A stretch of DNA of 64,000 bases from an uncultured Bacillota bacterium (GTDB lineage Bacteria; Bacillota_I; Bacilli_A; RFN20; CAG-826). Both the position numbers and the translations under genes were made by a program. This document shows, piece by piece, positions 33,280-41,452 of the stretch (the first letter of the stretch is position 1; each line of letters starts with the position of its first letter). The stretch lies in the NCBI GenBank assembly GCA_949299565.1, contig OX437086.1, positions 944,099 through 1,008,098 on the forward strand, written 5' to 3'. The notes beneath the pieces were generated by a model. It was given only the letters and a program-made list of their open reading frames with translations. It had not been told where the DNA came from and made no database searches.

Positions 33280-34961
33280 GCATTCGAAGCGAAAGTCGAA
33301 AAAGCTTTTCCACTTCTTTTGCTAATCTTTATCAACGTTTTTTGAATTGGAAGTTCCACCGCCTTGTTCTCGGCTTTCTTTATTTCCTGTTGCTTTACGC
33401 CCTCTATTTCATTTTTGCTTATCAGGAAGGTCTATATCACGAGAGCCAATATTACGGCTTCAACTCCTTTGCTTCTGAAATTGTTTTTTCATTGCTTATT
33501 GCCGTATTTGCCGTTTCGCTAGTTGTTTCGTGGTTTGTTCTCAAGAGAAAAAAACGATTGAAATTAGAGACTATCTCTTTTCATTTAGTCTTAATATCTA
33601 TGTCAATCGTCGTTCTTTTTTCTTATTTTCGTTTCATGAACACGAACTCATTCAAACATGATTATGCTTTGTTTTCCGAAGGCGGGCACTGGGCGATTAT
33701 CTATGATATTTATAATGACGGAGTTTGGCCGCCGGTAAATTTAGATAATCAATACTATCAACCAAAAATTTGGCATACGATCATTGCCTCTTTCATGCGC
33801 TTCAATTCCTTGTTCCTTCCAGTTCCGATCAATAATTCTATTATTCCAAATCTAGCGGATAATTTGCGTTTTTCCCTCTACACTTTCCGTGAATATCAAT
33901 TATTGGAAACGTCTAGAATTCTCATTGCTTTTTATGGTTCTTTGACAATTTATTTTATCTACAAAATCTTTTATGAACTTGGATTTCGCGAACGGCCGTT
34001 GCTTATAATTTCTCTTCTTTTGTCTTTCACGCCGATTTTTTGGTATATGCCATACTATGGCAATAACGATTCGCTTTCATTTTTCTTCGGCGTCTTAGCC
34101 CTCTATTTTGCCGTTCGTTATCGCAACAAAAAATCCTTTCTTGATATTGTTTTGACCGGATTTTTTCTTGGACTGAGCATGGCGACAAAATTAAATAATG
34201 CGATTATCGCCTTACCGATTGCATTTATCTTCCTCTTGGAACTAATCGAGGTCATAAAAGAGAGAAAAAACATTGGACGCTTTATTGGCCAAATCTTTCT
34301 TTTTGCCGTCATTGTTTTTCCGGTTGGACTGGCAGTCCCTCTCTATAACAACATCGTCTATGGGGAACCTTTCGGTTATGTTTTAAATCTTGAGGCTGAT
34401 GGCAATTGGAATTTCATGCATATCGATAGCAACGTCTATAATCCCTTGATGCGCTTTTTGCTTTTCCCGACTCCTGATGCCTTCTTCTCGATTTTTAACC
34501 TCCGTTATCATCAAAGTAGCGGCTTTTGGCAAGATGGAATATATATGTATAACTCGGTTTGGGGCGAGCAGGATTTCAATGTTTGGACAGCTTTTTTAAA
34601 AACAACGCTTTGGGGCGAATCTAGTTATGCCGTCAATGACTCCGTCTATTTTTTGATGTGCATATTCTATGGAATTGCTTTTTTGGTTGGCCTGCTTTTT
34701 GTCATTTCTCTTTTAACATTAACAATTTATTACCTCCTCAATCGTCATAATGGAGAAGAAGGTTTCCGTCACGCTTTCTTTTTAATTGTTTTCTTTGTAA
34801 GCGCCCTGTCTTATTGCTATTTCTCTTACAAATACCCGGTCGGCTGTTCGATGAACGCTCGTTATGCTTCGTATCTCTATATTCCGATTTATGGTTGCAC
34901 ATCCGTTCTCATCGATAAAACGGCAAATTCTTTTGCGAAAAGAAAGATTGTGCGTTCATGA
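33276..34961 (+). CDS. Polytopic GT-C (GT39/PMT-like) glycosyltransferase
   Basis: A 561-residue membrane protein with about 11-12 hydrophobic segments. The first large outer loop contains HDYALFSEGGHWAIIYDIY and later YYQPKIWHTIIASFMRF, where the acidic residues after segment 1 resemble the catalytic Asp/Glu of GT39 protein mannosyltransferases and ArnT-like enzymes. Such enzymes take sugars from polyprenyl-phosphate donors and act outside the membrane. ATGA overlaps tie it to the flavoprotein before it and the GNAT gene after it. Substrate unknown. Confidence 0.75.
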   Translation: MSIRSESRKSFSTSFANLYQRFLNWKFHRLVLGFLYFLLLYALYFIFAYQEGLYHESQYYGFNSFASEIVFSLLIAVFAVSLVVSWFVLKRKKRLKLETISFHLVLISMSIVVLFSYFRFMNTNSFKHDYALFSEGGHWAIIYDIYNDGVWPPVNLDNQYYQPKIWHTIIASFMRFNSLFLPVPINNSIIPNLADNLRFSLYTFREYQLLETSRILIAFYGSLTIYFIYKIFYELGFRERPLLIISLLLSFTPIFWYMPYYGNNDSLSFFFGVLALYFAVRYRNKKSFLDIVLTGFFLGLSMATKLNNAIIALPIAFIFLLELIEVIKERKNIGRFIGQIFLFAVIVFPVGLAVPLYNNIVYGEPFGYVLNLEADGNWNFMHIDSNVYNPLMRFLLFPTPDAFFSIFNLRYHQSSGFWQDGIYMYNSVWGEQDFNVWTAFLKTTLWGESSYAVNDSVYFLMCIFYGIAFLVGLLFVISLLTLTIYYLLNRHNGEEGFRHAFFLIVFFVSALSYCYFSYKYPVGCSMNARYASYLYIPIYGCTSVLIDKTANSFAKRKIVRS

Positions 34962-35353
34962 TAAAGCCGCTTTTTGCCTATCATCCGGACGAAACCTTTC
35001 AAAAACTTATAAAAGGACTGCTTCCGACCTTTTCTTTCGATGATAAAGAAAATCATTTTTATATGTTTCTTTTAAAAGATGAAGATCCTATTTCATTTAT
35101 CATGGCCACAAAAAACGGACCGATAAATTATTTACTAGAGCTAATCTATGTGAAAGAAGAATATCGTAGACTTAAAATCGGCCACTACTCCATTGAATTC
35201 TTAATTGCCAAGTTACGTTCATCAGGAATTTTTTATCTCAGCGTTTATAGCAGCGAAAAACTTCTCCCCTTCTATAAAAAGAGCCATTTTCGTATTGTTG
35301 AAAAAAATGACGATATATACCTATTAGTCAGAAATCTATATAAGGGTCATTGA
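34958..35353 (+). CDS. GNAT-family N-acetyltransferase
   Basis: A 131-residue protein with the GNAT core: a beta strand ELIYVKEEYRRLKIGHYSIEF in part, where the R-x-x-x-IG stretch stands for the acetyl-CoA-binding loop (RxxGxG/A), then a helix, LSVYSSEKLLPFYKKSHFRI, typical of the last strand and helix with FYxKxGF. It probably acetylates an amine on a small molecule, sugar or protein. Third gene of the flavoprotein operon, overlapping the GT-C gene by ATGA. It overlaps the convergent MEMO-AMMECR1 gene by 7 nt. Confidence 0.8.
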   Translation: MIKPLFAYHPDETFQKLIKGLLPTFSFDDKENHFYMFLLKDEDPISFIMATKNGPINYLLELIYVKEEYRRLKIGHYSIEFLIAKLRSSGIFYLSVYSSEKLLPFYKKSHFRIVEKNDDIYLLVRNLYKGH

Positions 35354-36726
35354 TGTTTTTCAACGACAAAACGATAGATGTCGTAATCCTCATCAAAATC
35401 GATGCCTGCTTTTTTTCTAGCTACATCGATTTGTTCATCGATATGGTGAATATCGGCTAAATTCGGAAGCAAAAGGCCGTGCCGCGAACCTTTTTGAATA
35501 ATGATTCCGTATTTCTCTGGATCTAAATCATCTAAATTTTCAACCTGTTCGGGAATAGAAAGAAAGTCGAGAGTGACTTTGATATATGGCAATTCATCTT
35601 TTCTCAGAGGAGGAAAGCGCGGGTCGAAGCTAGCAGATGAGATGGCATTCGCGACAATTTCTTCGCCCAGAGTATTTTTTAACGGGGTACTAGTTCCAAT
35701 GCATCCACGAATTGAGCCATTTTCCTCAATCGTCACAAAAACCCCGCGACTCGGGCCCCAAAAGACAAAATCTTCAGGAACTGCAATGATTTTTTGTGAA
35801 GTAACATATGTCTCAATTGCTGCATAGGCCAGCGCGACGAATTTATCATTATGCTTTTTCTCTTCATTGAGATTGAGGCGTTGCTTTCTAAGATATAGTT
35901 CATAAAATGAACGGCTTTGATTCTTGCCTAAAGGCTTGAAACTCATAGCAGCGTAACCAACGCCATGATAACTTTCATAAGCCAATAATTCTGGTTCAAC
36001 ATCTTGACAATCAAACGCGCCACACAAAACCGTTGTCGCCTTATGGGCGCACTGCTTAACAAGAGTGAGTTCATCGCGGCTATAGTCGAGGAGATTTCCA
36101 AAATTTCCAGCCTTTAAATCGCTAAGAAATTGTTCATCATACCTTTTACCTTGCGGATTATATCCATAAGAACTTTCATTGCTTTCAACATGTGAAAGAT
36201 CGCCGGTTGCAATAATAACAGCCTTGCGTCCCATCTCTTCAATCGTTTTATTGATATAGATTCCCAACCGATAATGATCCAATAAAGAAAGACCGCTCAA
36301 TCCAATGCGGACAAGCTGGTAATCGCGATAAAGGCGATTGATAAAGAAGAGCGGAACCATTGTGCCGTGATCTAGAAAGCCTAGTTGATTCCCCTCCACT
36401 CCAGCCGGCAAATTGTTTGATAATGAGCAAAAGCTCAATCGTCTAACGAATTCCTTATCGTAAAAGACACGGAAGGTGATATTTGGCGCGCCATAATCTT
36501 TCATTGAGCCTAAGCCAACTTCACCATCGCTTATCTGGAAATAATCAGAAAAAGCGGAAGCGTGAGAAGAAAGAACGATAATAGTCTCTGGCTTTAATTC
36601 CGCGATTTCCTCAGCTACTTTCGAATAGCTTTTGCGAATTGCTGAAAGTGCATGAGCATCTTTAGTTTCTTCAGCAGCAACTACTTCTGGCGGATGTGGA
36701 AGTAAATAGGCACGTAAAAGGCTCAT
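35347..36726 (-). CDS. MEMO-AMMECR1 fusion protein (AmmeMemoRadiSam A and B)
   Basis: A 459-residue fusion. Residues 1 to about 275 form a MEMO/LigB-type domain: LLPHPPEV (His 11), LSSHAS (His 55), DHGTMVPLFF (His 120) and ATGDLSHVE (His 179) are the expected metal-site positions. Residues about 295-459 form an AMMECR1 domain with the invariant RGCIGT (340-345) and SSASFDPRFPPL. Such proteins normally go with a radical SAM enzyme; none is in this window. Their role is not settled, though a link to RNA or metabolite modification has been proposed. No good ribosome binding site precedes the ATG. It lies 50 nt after the dehydrogenase gene on the same strand. Confidence 0.92.
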   Translation of the reverse strand: MSLLRAYLLPHPPEVVAAEETKDAHALSAIRKSYSKVAEEIAELKPETIIVLSSHASAFSDYFQISDGEVGLGSMKDYGAPNITFRVFYDKEFVRRLSFCSLSNNLPAGVEGNQLGFLDHGTMVPLFFINRLYRDYQLVRIGLSGLSLLDHYRLGIYINKTIEEMGRKAVIIATGDLSHVESNESSYGYNPQGKRYDEQFLSDLKAGNFGNLLDYSRDELTLVKQCAHKATTVLCGAFDCQDVEPELLAYESYHGVGYAAMSFKPLGKNQSRSFYELYLRKQRLNLNEEKKHNDKFVALAYAAIETYVTSQKIIAVPEDFVFWGPSRGVFVTIEENGSIRGCIGTSTPLKNTLGEEIVANAISSASFDPRFPPLRKDELPYIKVTLDFLSIPEQVENLDDLDPEKYGIIIQKGSRHGLLLPNLADIHHIDEQIDVARKKAGIDFDEDYDIYRFVVEKHQ

Positions 36727-36776
36727 GATTTATAGATTTTAGTGCTTGTGAGTTGAAATAGCGAGAATGATTATTC

Positions 36777-37823
36777 CTAACAGCAACCATCGTCAATGAA
36801 TTCATTGAATGTAAGGTGCGAATCATGGCAAGAAATCATCGGCAGTTCATCCATTGTAACCAATCCGCAATGCGCATTTATCACATCGGGAATTCGATTA
36901 ACAATTGTCGCGCATGTATGTTCGACGGTTTTTGGTTTCACAACATGGAATTCAACATCAGGCTCTCCGATAATTTTCCAGTCGCACATATCTCCGTCGT
37001 TCGGTCCATAGACTTTACCGATGCAACTAGTTTCGATGATTGGCCCTTCTAGCGTTTCGGTCGTCACGACCGCCGCCATCCCAATGCAATTGCCTTTTTT
37101 GATCACCTTATTAATTGTTTTTGATTCAAGATCACCATCATAAAAATAAGGAACGCATTTTTGCGTGTTGCATTTAACATGCCATCCCATGCGAGCTGCC
37201 AAAGCCTCGTTCGAATTCCAAACATAGGACGGAACAATGTCTTTAGGATGAGCAATATCACGCTCAAACTCTTCGGGTGTGAGATCGACGCCATGCGCCT
37301 TGGCCAAGGCTAGACCATAATCTTCAACATTGTAAGAGACTGCACCTTCAATCTTCTTAATGTAGTGACAAGAACCTGCCACTTGCGCCACCATATTGAC
37401 CCAGAAAGTGTCTTCCATTCCGCTTCCATAGAACGAGCAACAATTACTAGTTGCAGCTTCGTTTAATTCAACCGCCAATTTTGGCGAAGTAGTCCAGCAA
37501 TAGGTAGCTTCTTCACAGGTTGTGATTACATTGATTCCGCGCGTTAGGCAGCGCATAAAGTGTGGGAAGCAATCGGCGATAGTGCTAAAAAGCGTAACAA
37601 CAGCAATGTCTGGTTTTGTTTCATCCAAAACAGCATCCGCGTCCTTAGAAATCTTAACTCCTAATTCATAGGGCAATCCCGCGATAGTTCCGATATCCTT
37701 GCCAACTAAATCAGGATTCGTGTCAATGGCACCAACGATTAATGCTCCCCTTTCATGAAGATAACGAACGATGTAACGAGCCATCTTGCCACATCCATAT
37801 TGAACAACGCGAATTTGTCTCAT
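36777..37823 (-). CDS. 2,4-diaminopentanoate dehydrogenase-like oxidoreductase
   Basis: A 348-residue protein related to dihydrodipicolinate reductase. The N-terminal NAD(P) loop is [17 protein letters not shown], followed by [15 protein letters not shown] and [16 protein letters not shown]. The mid part [18 protein letters not shown] is typical of the diaminopentanoate dehydrogenases of clostridial ornithine breakdown. That enzyme deaminates 2,4-diaminopentanoate, but no ortA/ortB or D-ornithine aminomutase genes lie here, so the substrate could differ. It is unusually rich in Cys, ending in GCC. A GGAAGG site precedes the ATG. Confidence 0.78.
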   Translation of the reverse strand: MRQIRVVQYGCGKMARYIVRYLHERGALIVGAIDTNPDLVGKDIGTIAGLPYELGVKISKDADAVLDETKPDIAVVTLFSTIADCFPHFMRCLTRGINVITTCEEATYCWTTSPKLAVELNEAATSNCCSFYGSGMEDTFWVNMVAQVAGSCHYIKKIEGAVSYNVEDYGLALAKAHGVDLTPEEFERDIAHPKDIVPSYVWNSNEALAARMGWHVKCNTQKCVPYFYDGDLESKTINKVIKKGNCIGMAAVVTTETLEGPIIETSCIGKVYGPNDGDMCDWKIIGEPDVEFHVVKPKTVEHTCATIVNRIPDVINAHCGLVTMDELPMISCHDSHLTFNEFIDDGCC

Positions 37824-37921
37824 GCTATAAACCTTCCGATTAAATAAAAACTATTTTTATTTAAGCAAGGAACCTTTTTAAAAACAATCGATAAAGCCAC
37901 CACAAGAATAAGAAAACACAT

Positions 37922-37951
37922 AAAAAACGATTCATGAACAACCATGAATCG
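37922..37951 (-). terminator. Terminator of tRNA-Leu(CAA)
   Basis: A perfect 9-bp stem CGATTCATG/CATGAATCG with a six-base loop, followed by TTTTTTA on the minus strand. It lies 18 nt past the tRNA. Confidence 0.85.
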
Positions 37952-37969
37952 ACTTTAAGAACATTGATA

Positions 37970-38053
37970 TGGTGCCCGTGGCCAGACTCGAACTGGCATG
38001 GGTTTCCCCGATGGATTTTGAGTCCATTGCGTCTACCATTTCACCACACGGGC
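37970..38053 (-). tRNA. tRNA-Leu(CAA)
   Basis: An 84-nt cloverleaf with long variable arm (CGGGGAAACCC) and encoded CCA. The anticodon loop CTCAAAA gives CAA, reading TTG. The acceptor stem is GCCCGTG/CACGGGC. Confidence 0.95.
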
Positions 38054-38062
38054 GCTTGTGTG

Positions 38063-38090
38063 ATTATACGATGCTCTATTAACTTTTGAA
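38063..38090 (-). promoter_or_regulatory. Promoter of tRNA-Leu(CAA) inside the 3' end of the TetR gene
   Basis: TTCAAA (38085-38090) and TATAAT (38063-38068), spacer 16. The -35 lies within the last codons of the regulator gene. Confidence 0.6.
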
Positions 38091-38588
38091 AGAGAAATCA
38101 CCAATGATGATTTTTAAGTCGTCTATGTTCACGCGACATTTGTTGCGACACCACGAATGAATAATGCCGAAAATATGATAATAGATTCCGATTTTATCTA
38201 AATCTTCCAATTTTGCGCGTCTTCTCCCACCTAACGCAGAAAAAAGAGGAAGAATCTTCGAAATGAATTGGGAAAATGATAAAGAAAGAATGACATCGGT
38301 CACCTCCATTCTTTCTTTTACAAAATTTAAAAAAGGATCAAGATTTTGAATGCTCATATCGTTAAAAATTCCCAAAGTTAAAAGTTCAGAAATAAAGTCA
38401 TCCTCTAAAGCTCTACATACTTGCTGAACATTCTGGTAATGAAGATAGAAAGTCGATTTATTAATATCAGCAATTTCAATTATTTCGTTGACATCAGGAA
38501 AAGAAAAATCACGCTTAATCGTTGCTAGAACAAACGCCTTTTTAATGACGGCTTCGGTTTTGCGGTATCTTCTATCTTTTAGTGGCAT
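38079..38588 (-). CDS. TetR-family transcriptional regulator
   Basis: A 169-residue regulator. The N-terminal DNA-binding helices read RRYRKTEAVIKKAFVLATIK, then a helix-turn-helix with VNEIIEIADINKSTFYLHYQN in part, where KSTFYLHYxN is the family mark. The C-terminal half is all-helical and would hold the ligand pocket; it is diverged and Cys-containing. It lies about 110 nt downstream of the GH31 gene on the same strand with its own promoter. Control of the neighbouring glycosidase, or of itself, is plausible but not shown. Confidence 0.88.
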   Translation of the reverse strand: MPLKDRRYRKTEAVIKKAFVLATIKRDFSFPDVNEIIEIADINKSTFYLHYQNVQQVCRALEDDFISELLTLGIFNDMSIQNLDPFLNFVKERMEVTDVILSLSFSQFISKILPLFSALGGRRRAKLEDLDKIGIYYHIFGIIHSWCRNKCRVNIDDLKIIIGDFSFKS

Positions 38589-38595
38589 ATCTAGT

Positions 38596-38640
38596 AATAA
38601 TCTACTTTTTTAATAAACTTTTGTCTATTAATAGATTATT
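38596..38640 (-). promoter_or_regulatory. Promoter and inverted repeat upstream of the TetR gene
   Basis: TAGACA and TAGATT form a promoter with 17-base spacer on the minus strand; the -10 ends 10 nt before the ATG. A 9-bp inverted repeat AATAATCTA (38596-38604) and TAGATTATT (38632-38640) frames it, one arm over the -10. This could be an autoregulatory operator. Confidence 0.5.
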
Positions 38641-38699
38641 TTATATATACTTTTTTTACAAAAAGCAGTTATTCCGCGTTATTCTTATTCTTCTTAATT

Positions 38700-41195
38700 T
38701 TAGTAATTAACCATGGTTATCAACGAATCGCAGGACGCCACGTCAACCTCGAACTCGAGAATATTTGAATCTCTAGACGCACCATCAAAGGCAAATAAAG
38801 GAGAATTCTTGTCTATTAAATATTTTTGACTAATAACTTCTTTCCCATTAATCGTGCATTCTTTTATATGAATATCGCCAGTTTCATGAAAGCGGAAATG
38901 TAGTTTCTTTATTTTTGGTAAATCTTTTTCACACGTATGAATATTTGATACTTTGATCACCGCATGACTTTGATAACACTCAATTGACGCCTTATATTCG
39001 TTATATTCGCCATCAAGAAAATTCATCGTTTCGCCATCATCAAAATATAGGCTAGTCTGATCGTTGCCGTTCGTTGATAAATAGATGTCCAAGCAAACAT
39101 CATCTTGCCTAATATCTTTCGTGTTGTTCCTATCTTTCCATAAAGGAACGATGGCTGGCAATTTGATAAAAAGCGGAAATTTATCGACTGGATATTTTTT
39201 ATTCAGGGTTTGGTTTCCGTCATAAGTCTTGCCATCAAAAAGCGATAAAAATTCGCCATGTGGCAAATATGTAGAAGCCGAATCTCTCGTTTCATTCACA
39301 TTGCGAATCGAGACTTTGAGACCAGCGCCCATCGAACCTTGGAAATATTCAATATATAAATCATGAATTTCTCCTTCATGAAGAATTGCAACTTCATCGT
39401 AAGTAAAACCGCGATTAAACCAAGCATCAACAACTAATTTTCCATCCAAATAAACACGAACTCCATCGTCTGAACCAATCATCAATTTGACGTCTTTGTC
39501 TGCGCATATTTTCGTTTTGAAAGTCGCCGAATAATTTTCTTTTTTAAAGCCCCGCAAAGGCGCTTTTTTTGACCAATCAAAGTCAATCTTCTTATATCTT
39601 CTTTGAACAAAATTTCCTTTTAAATTGCAGTTTTCATAGAACTTAGCAACTACTGCTGTCTTAAAGAAACTTTCTGGAGCAGTTCTCGTTGTATCGACAG
39701 GTATCACAGAACCGAATAAAATCTTGTCCCCAAGGAAAGCCTCATTCATCGGAACGGTTTCCATAGAATTTTCGTAGTAGTCGAGACTGCGAATTAAAGA
39801 AATTCCGTTCTCATAATTTTCATGAGCTAAAGCATAAAAATATGGAAGAAGCCTATAACGCATCTTCAATAAATCGCGCGTTATTTTTAATGCCTCCTCT
39901 CCATATAGCCATGGCTCGCGATATCGTTTTAATCCTTTTGTCGCATGAAAACGGAAAATAGGCGAAAGAGCGCCATATTGCATCCAACGAACATAAAGAT
40001 CATCATCCCCATCCCCGAAATGACCCGATAAGTCACTCGACATATAAGGGATGTTGTTGTTTGCGCATTTGATCATGTCGGCAAATTCCTGCTCTAAAAA
40101 TTCACGGTCCATTTTCGTATCGCCAGTCCATTGAATGCTATAAAGGTGAGAAGCGCTATTGCTGATGCCTAAATAGGTTCCATTATGAATATTGTCGACA
40201 TTTCCCATGATTAATGGTCGCCGATTTCCTTTTTTCTTGTAATATTGGGACGTAACATCCTGATATATATACATGCCCATTGTTTCTGGTGATAATCCTT
40301 TGGAAGGACTTAAAAGGCGTGTCCACCAATTCCGGTCATACCACCAGTAATCCAAACCCATTTTCAAAAGTTTAAGAAGGTTTTTGCGACGATATTTTAC
40401 TTCTTTTATGTCAAATGCAGAGGCAGCACCATTTACAGGCTCTGGGTGATCGTTGAAAGTTACAGATAAATTCATCGAATGGAGACGCGCAAAAGTTTCA
40501 CGCAAATCTGGAAAATCTTTTGTGTTGATCGTGTAACCTGAGCCGCCGCGACCATGCGGTTTCCGCCAATCAGTGTCTACAACAAAATTATCAAGCGGTA
40601 TATCGTATTCCTCAAACCGTTTGATTTCAGATAAAATGCTCTCATCGTTATATTCAAAGTATTTTGAATCCCAGACACCAAATGCCGCTAAAGGCGGAAA
40701 CAGAGAACGCCCACAAACGCTTACGAACTGTTGACGAAGAAGCGCTGGATCTTTCTTACTGAGAAACAAATAAAGAGTATAGCCTGACTCATCAATCTCT
40801 AGATGTTTTATATCAGCTGCTCTATAGTGTTTTGGAAGATAAATACGCGGATGATCTAAAAGAGGAAATATATTTGGAGTTTTTGATGGAAATGGAAGTT
40901 CACCGCTATTTTTTCTGATATTTTTGTGACTATATACTTCCTCTCCGTTCAAATTTATTTTTAAATTTTTGAGATCATGCGAGTGTTGCGGCAGCGTCAT
41001 CTCATAGTCCTTGAACTGAATATGAACTACTCCTTCGCGCACAGACGAATGAAACTTTTGATTTTTTAATGATGAAGCGGCTGAGCAAAACAGAGTAGCG
41101 CGTTCATCAAAACAGCGATGGCTACGCTTTTCTATTCGTATAATATCCCCTTCTTTAAAATTGATTTTAAAAGAACCTACAACTATATATTCCAT
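38700..41195 (-). CDS. Glycoside hydrolase family 31 with PA14 insert
   Basis: An 831-residue GH31 enzyme (alpha-glucosidase or alpha-xylosidase type). The barrel shows FVVDTDWRKPHG, LDYWWYDRNWWTRL with the likely nucleophile Asp, and YMSSDLSGHFGD with the likely acid/base Asp. RWMQYGALSPIFRFHATKG and later YALAHENYENG agree with the family. Inside the C-terminal part a PA14-like carbohydrate-binding domain is inserted (about residues 555-640: LMIGSDDGVRVYLDGKLVVD). No signal peptide is seen, so it should act in the cytoplasm. I start at MEYIVVGS because GGAAG lies 6 nt upstream. No transporter adjoins. Confidence 0.88.
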   Translation of the reverse strand: MEYIVVGSFKINFKEGDIIRIEKRSHRCFDERATLFCSAASSLKNQKFHSSVREGVVHIQFKDYEMTLPQHSHDLKNLKINLNGEEVYSHKNIRKNSGELPFPSKTPNIFPLLDHPRIYLPKHYRAADIKHLEIDESGYTLYLFLSKKDPALLRQQFVSVCGRSLFPPLAAFGVWDSKYFEYNDESILSEIKRFEEYDIPLDNFVVDTDWRKPHGRGGSGYTINTKDFPDLRETFARLHSMNLSVTFNDHPEPVNGAASAFDIKEVKYRRKNLLKLLKMGLDYWWYDRNWWTRLLSPSKGLSPETMGMYIYQDVTSQYYKKKGNRRPLIMGNVDNIHNGTYLGISNSASHLYSIQWTGDTKMDREFLEQEFADMIKCANNNIPYMSSDLSGHFGDGDDDLYVRWMQYGALSPIFRFHATKGLKRYREPWLYGEEALKITRDLLKMRYRLLPYFYALAHENYENGISLIRSLDYYENSMETVPMNEAFLGDKILFGSVIPVDTTRTAPESFFKTAVVAKFYENCNLKGNFVQRRYKKIDFDWSKKAPLRGFKKENYSATFKTKICADKDVKLMIGSDDGVRVYLDGKLVVDAWFNRGFTYDEVAILHEGEIHDLYIEYFQGSMGAGLKVSIRNVNETRDSASTYLPHGEFLSLFDGKTYDGNQTLNKKYPVDKFPLFIKLPAIVPLWKDRNNTKDIRQDDVCLDIYLSTNGNDQTSLYFDDGETMNFLDGEYNEYKASIECYQSHAVIKVSNIHTCEKDLPKIKKLHFRFHETGDIHIKECTINGKEVISQKYLIDKNSPLFAFDGASRDSNILEFEVDVASCDSLITMVNY

Positions 41196-41452
41196 AAAAC
41201 TTCCAGTTACATTACACAACGGCATTCTATCACATTTGAAGAATCATAAAACAAATCTTTGTCATTTAATTATTGCTGAAACATAAAATTTTATCTATAA
41301 AACGAAAATTGCGTCGATATAAATTTTTTGTCCAAAATTTAAAATAAAATTTCTCACAAAAAATGATGGGCAAAATTTTAAAATTCTCATTGAAAATAAC
41401 ACTCACATTGAGATATTTGAAACATGAAAACTTTGGAAAGGATTTATGTTTC

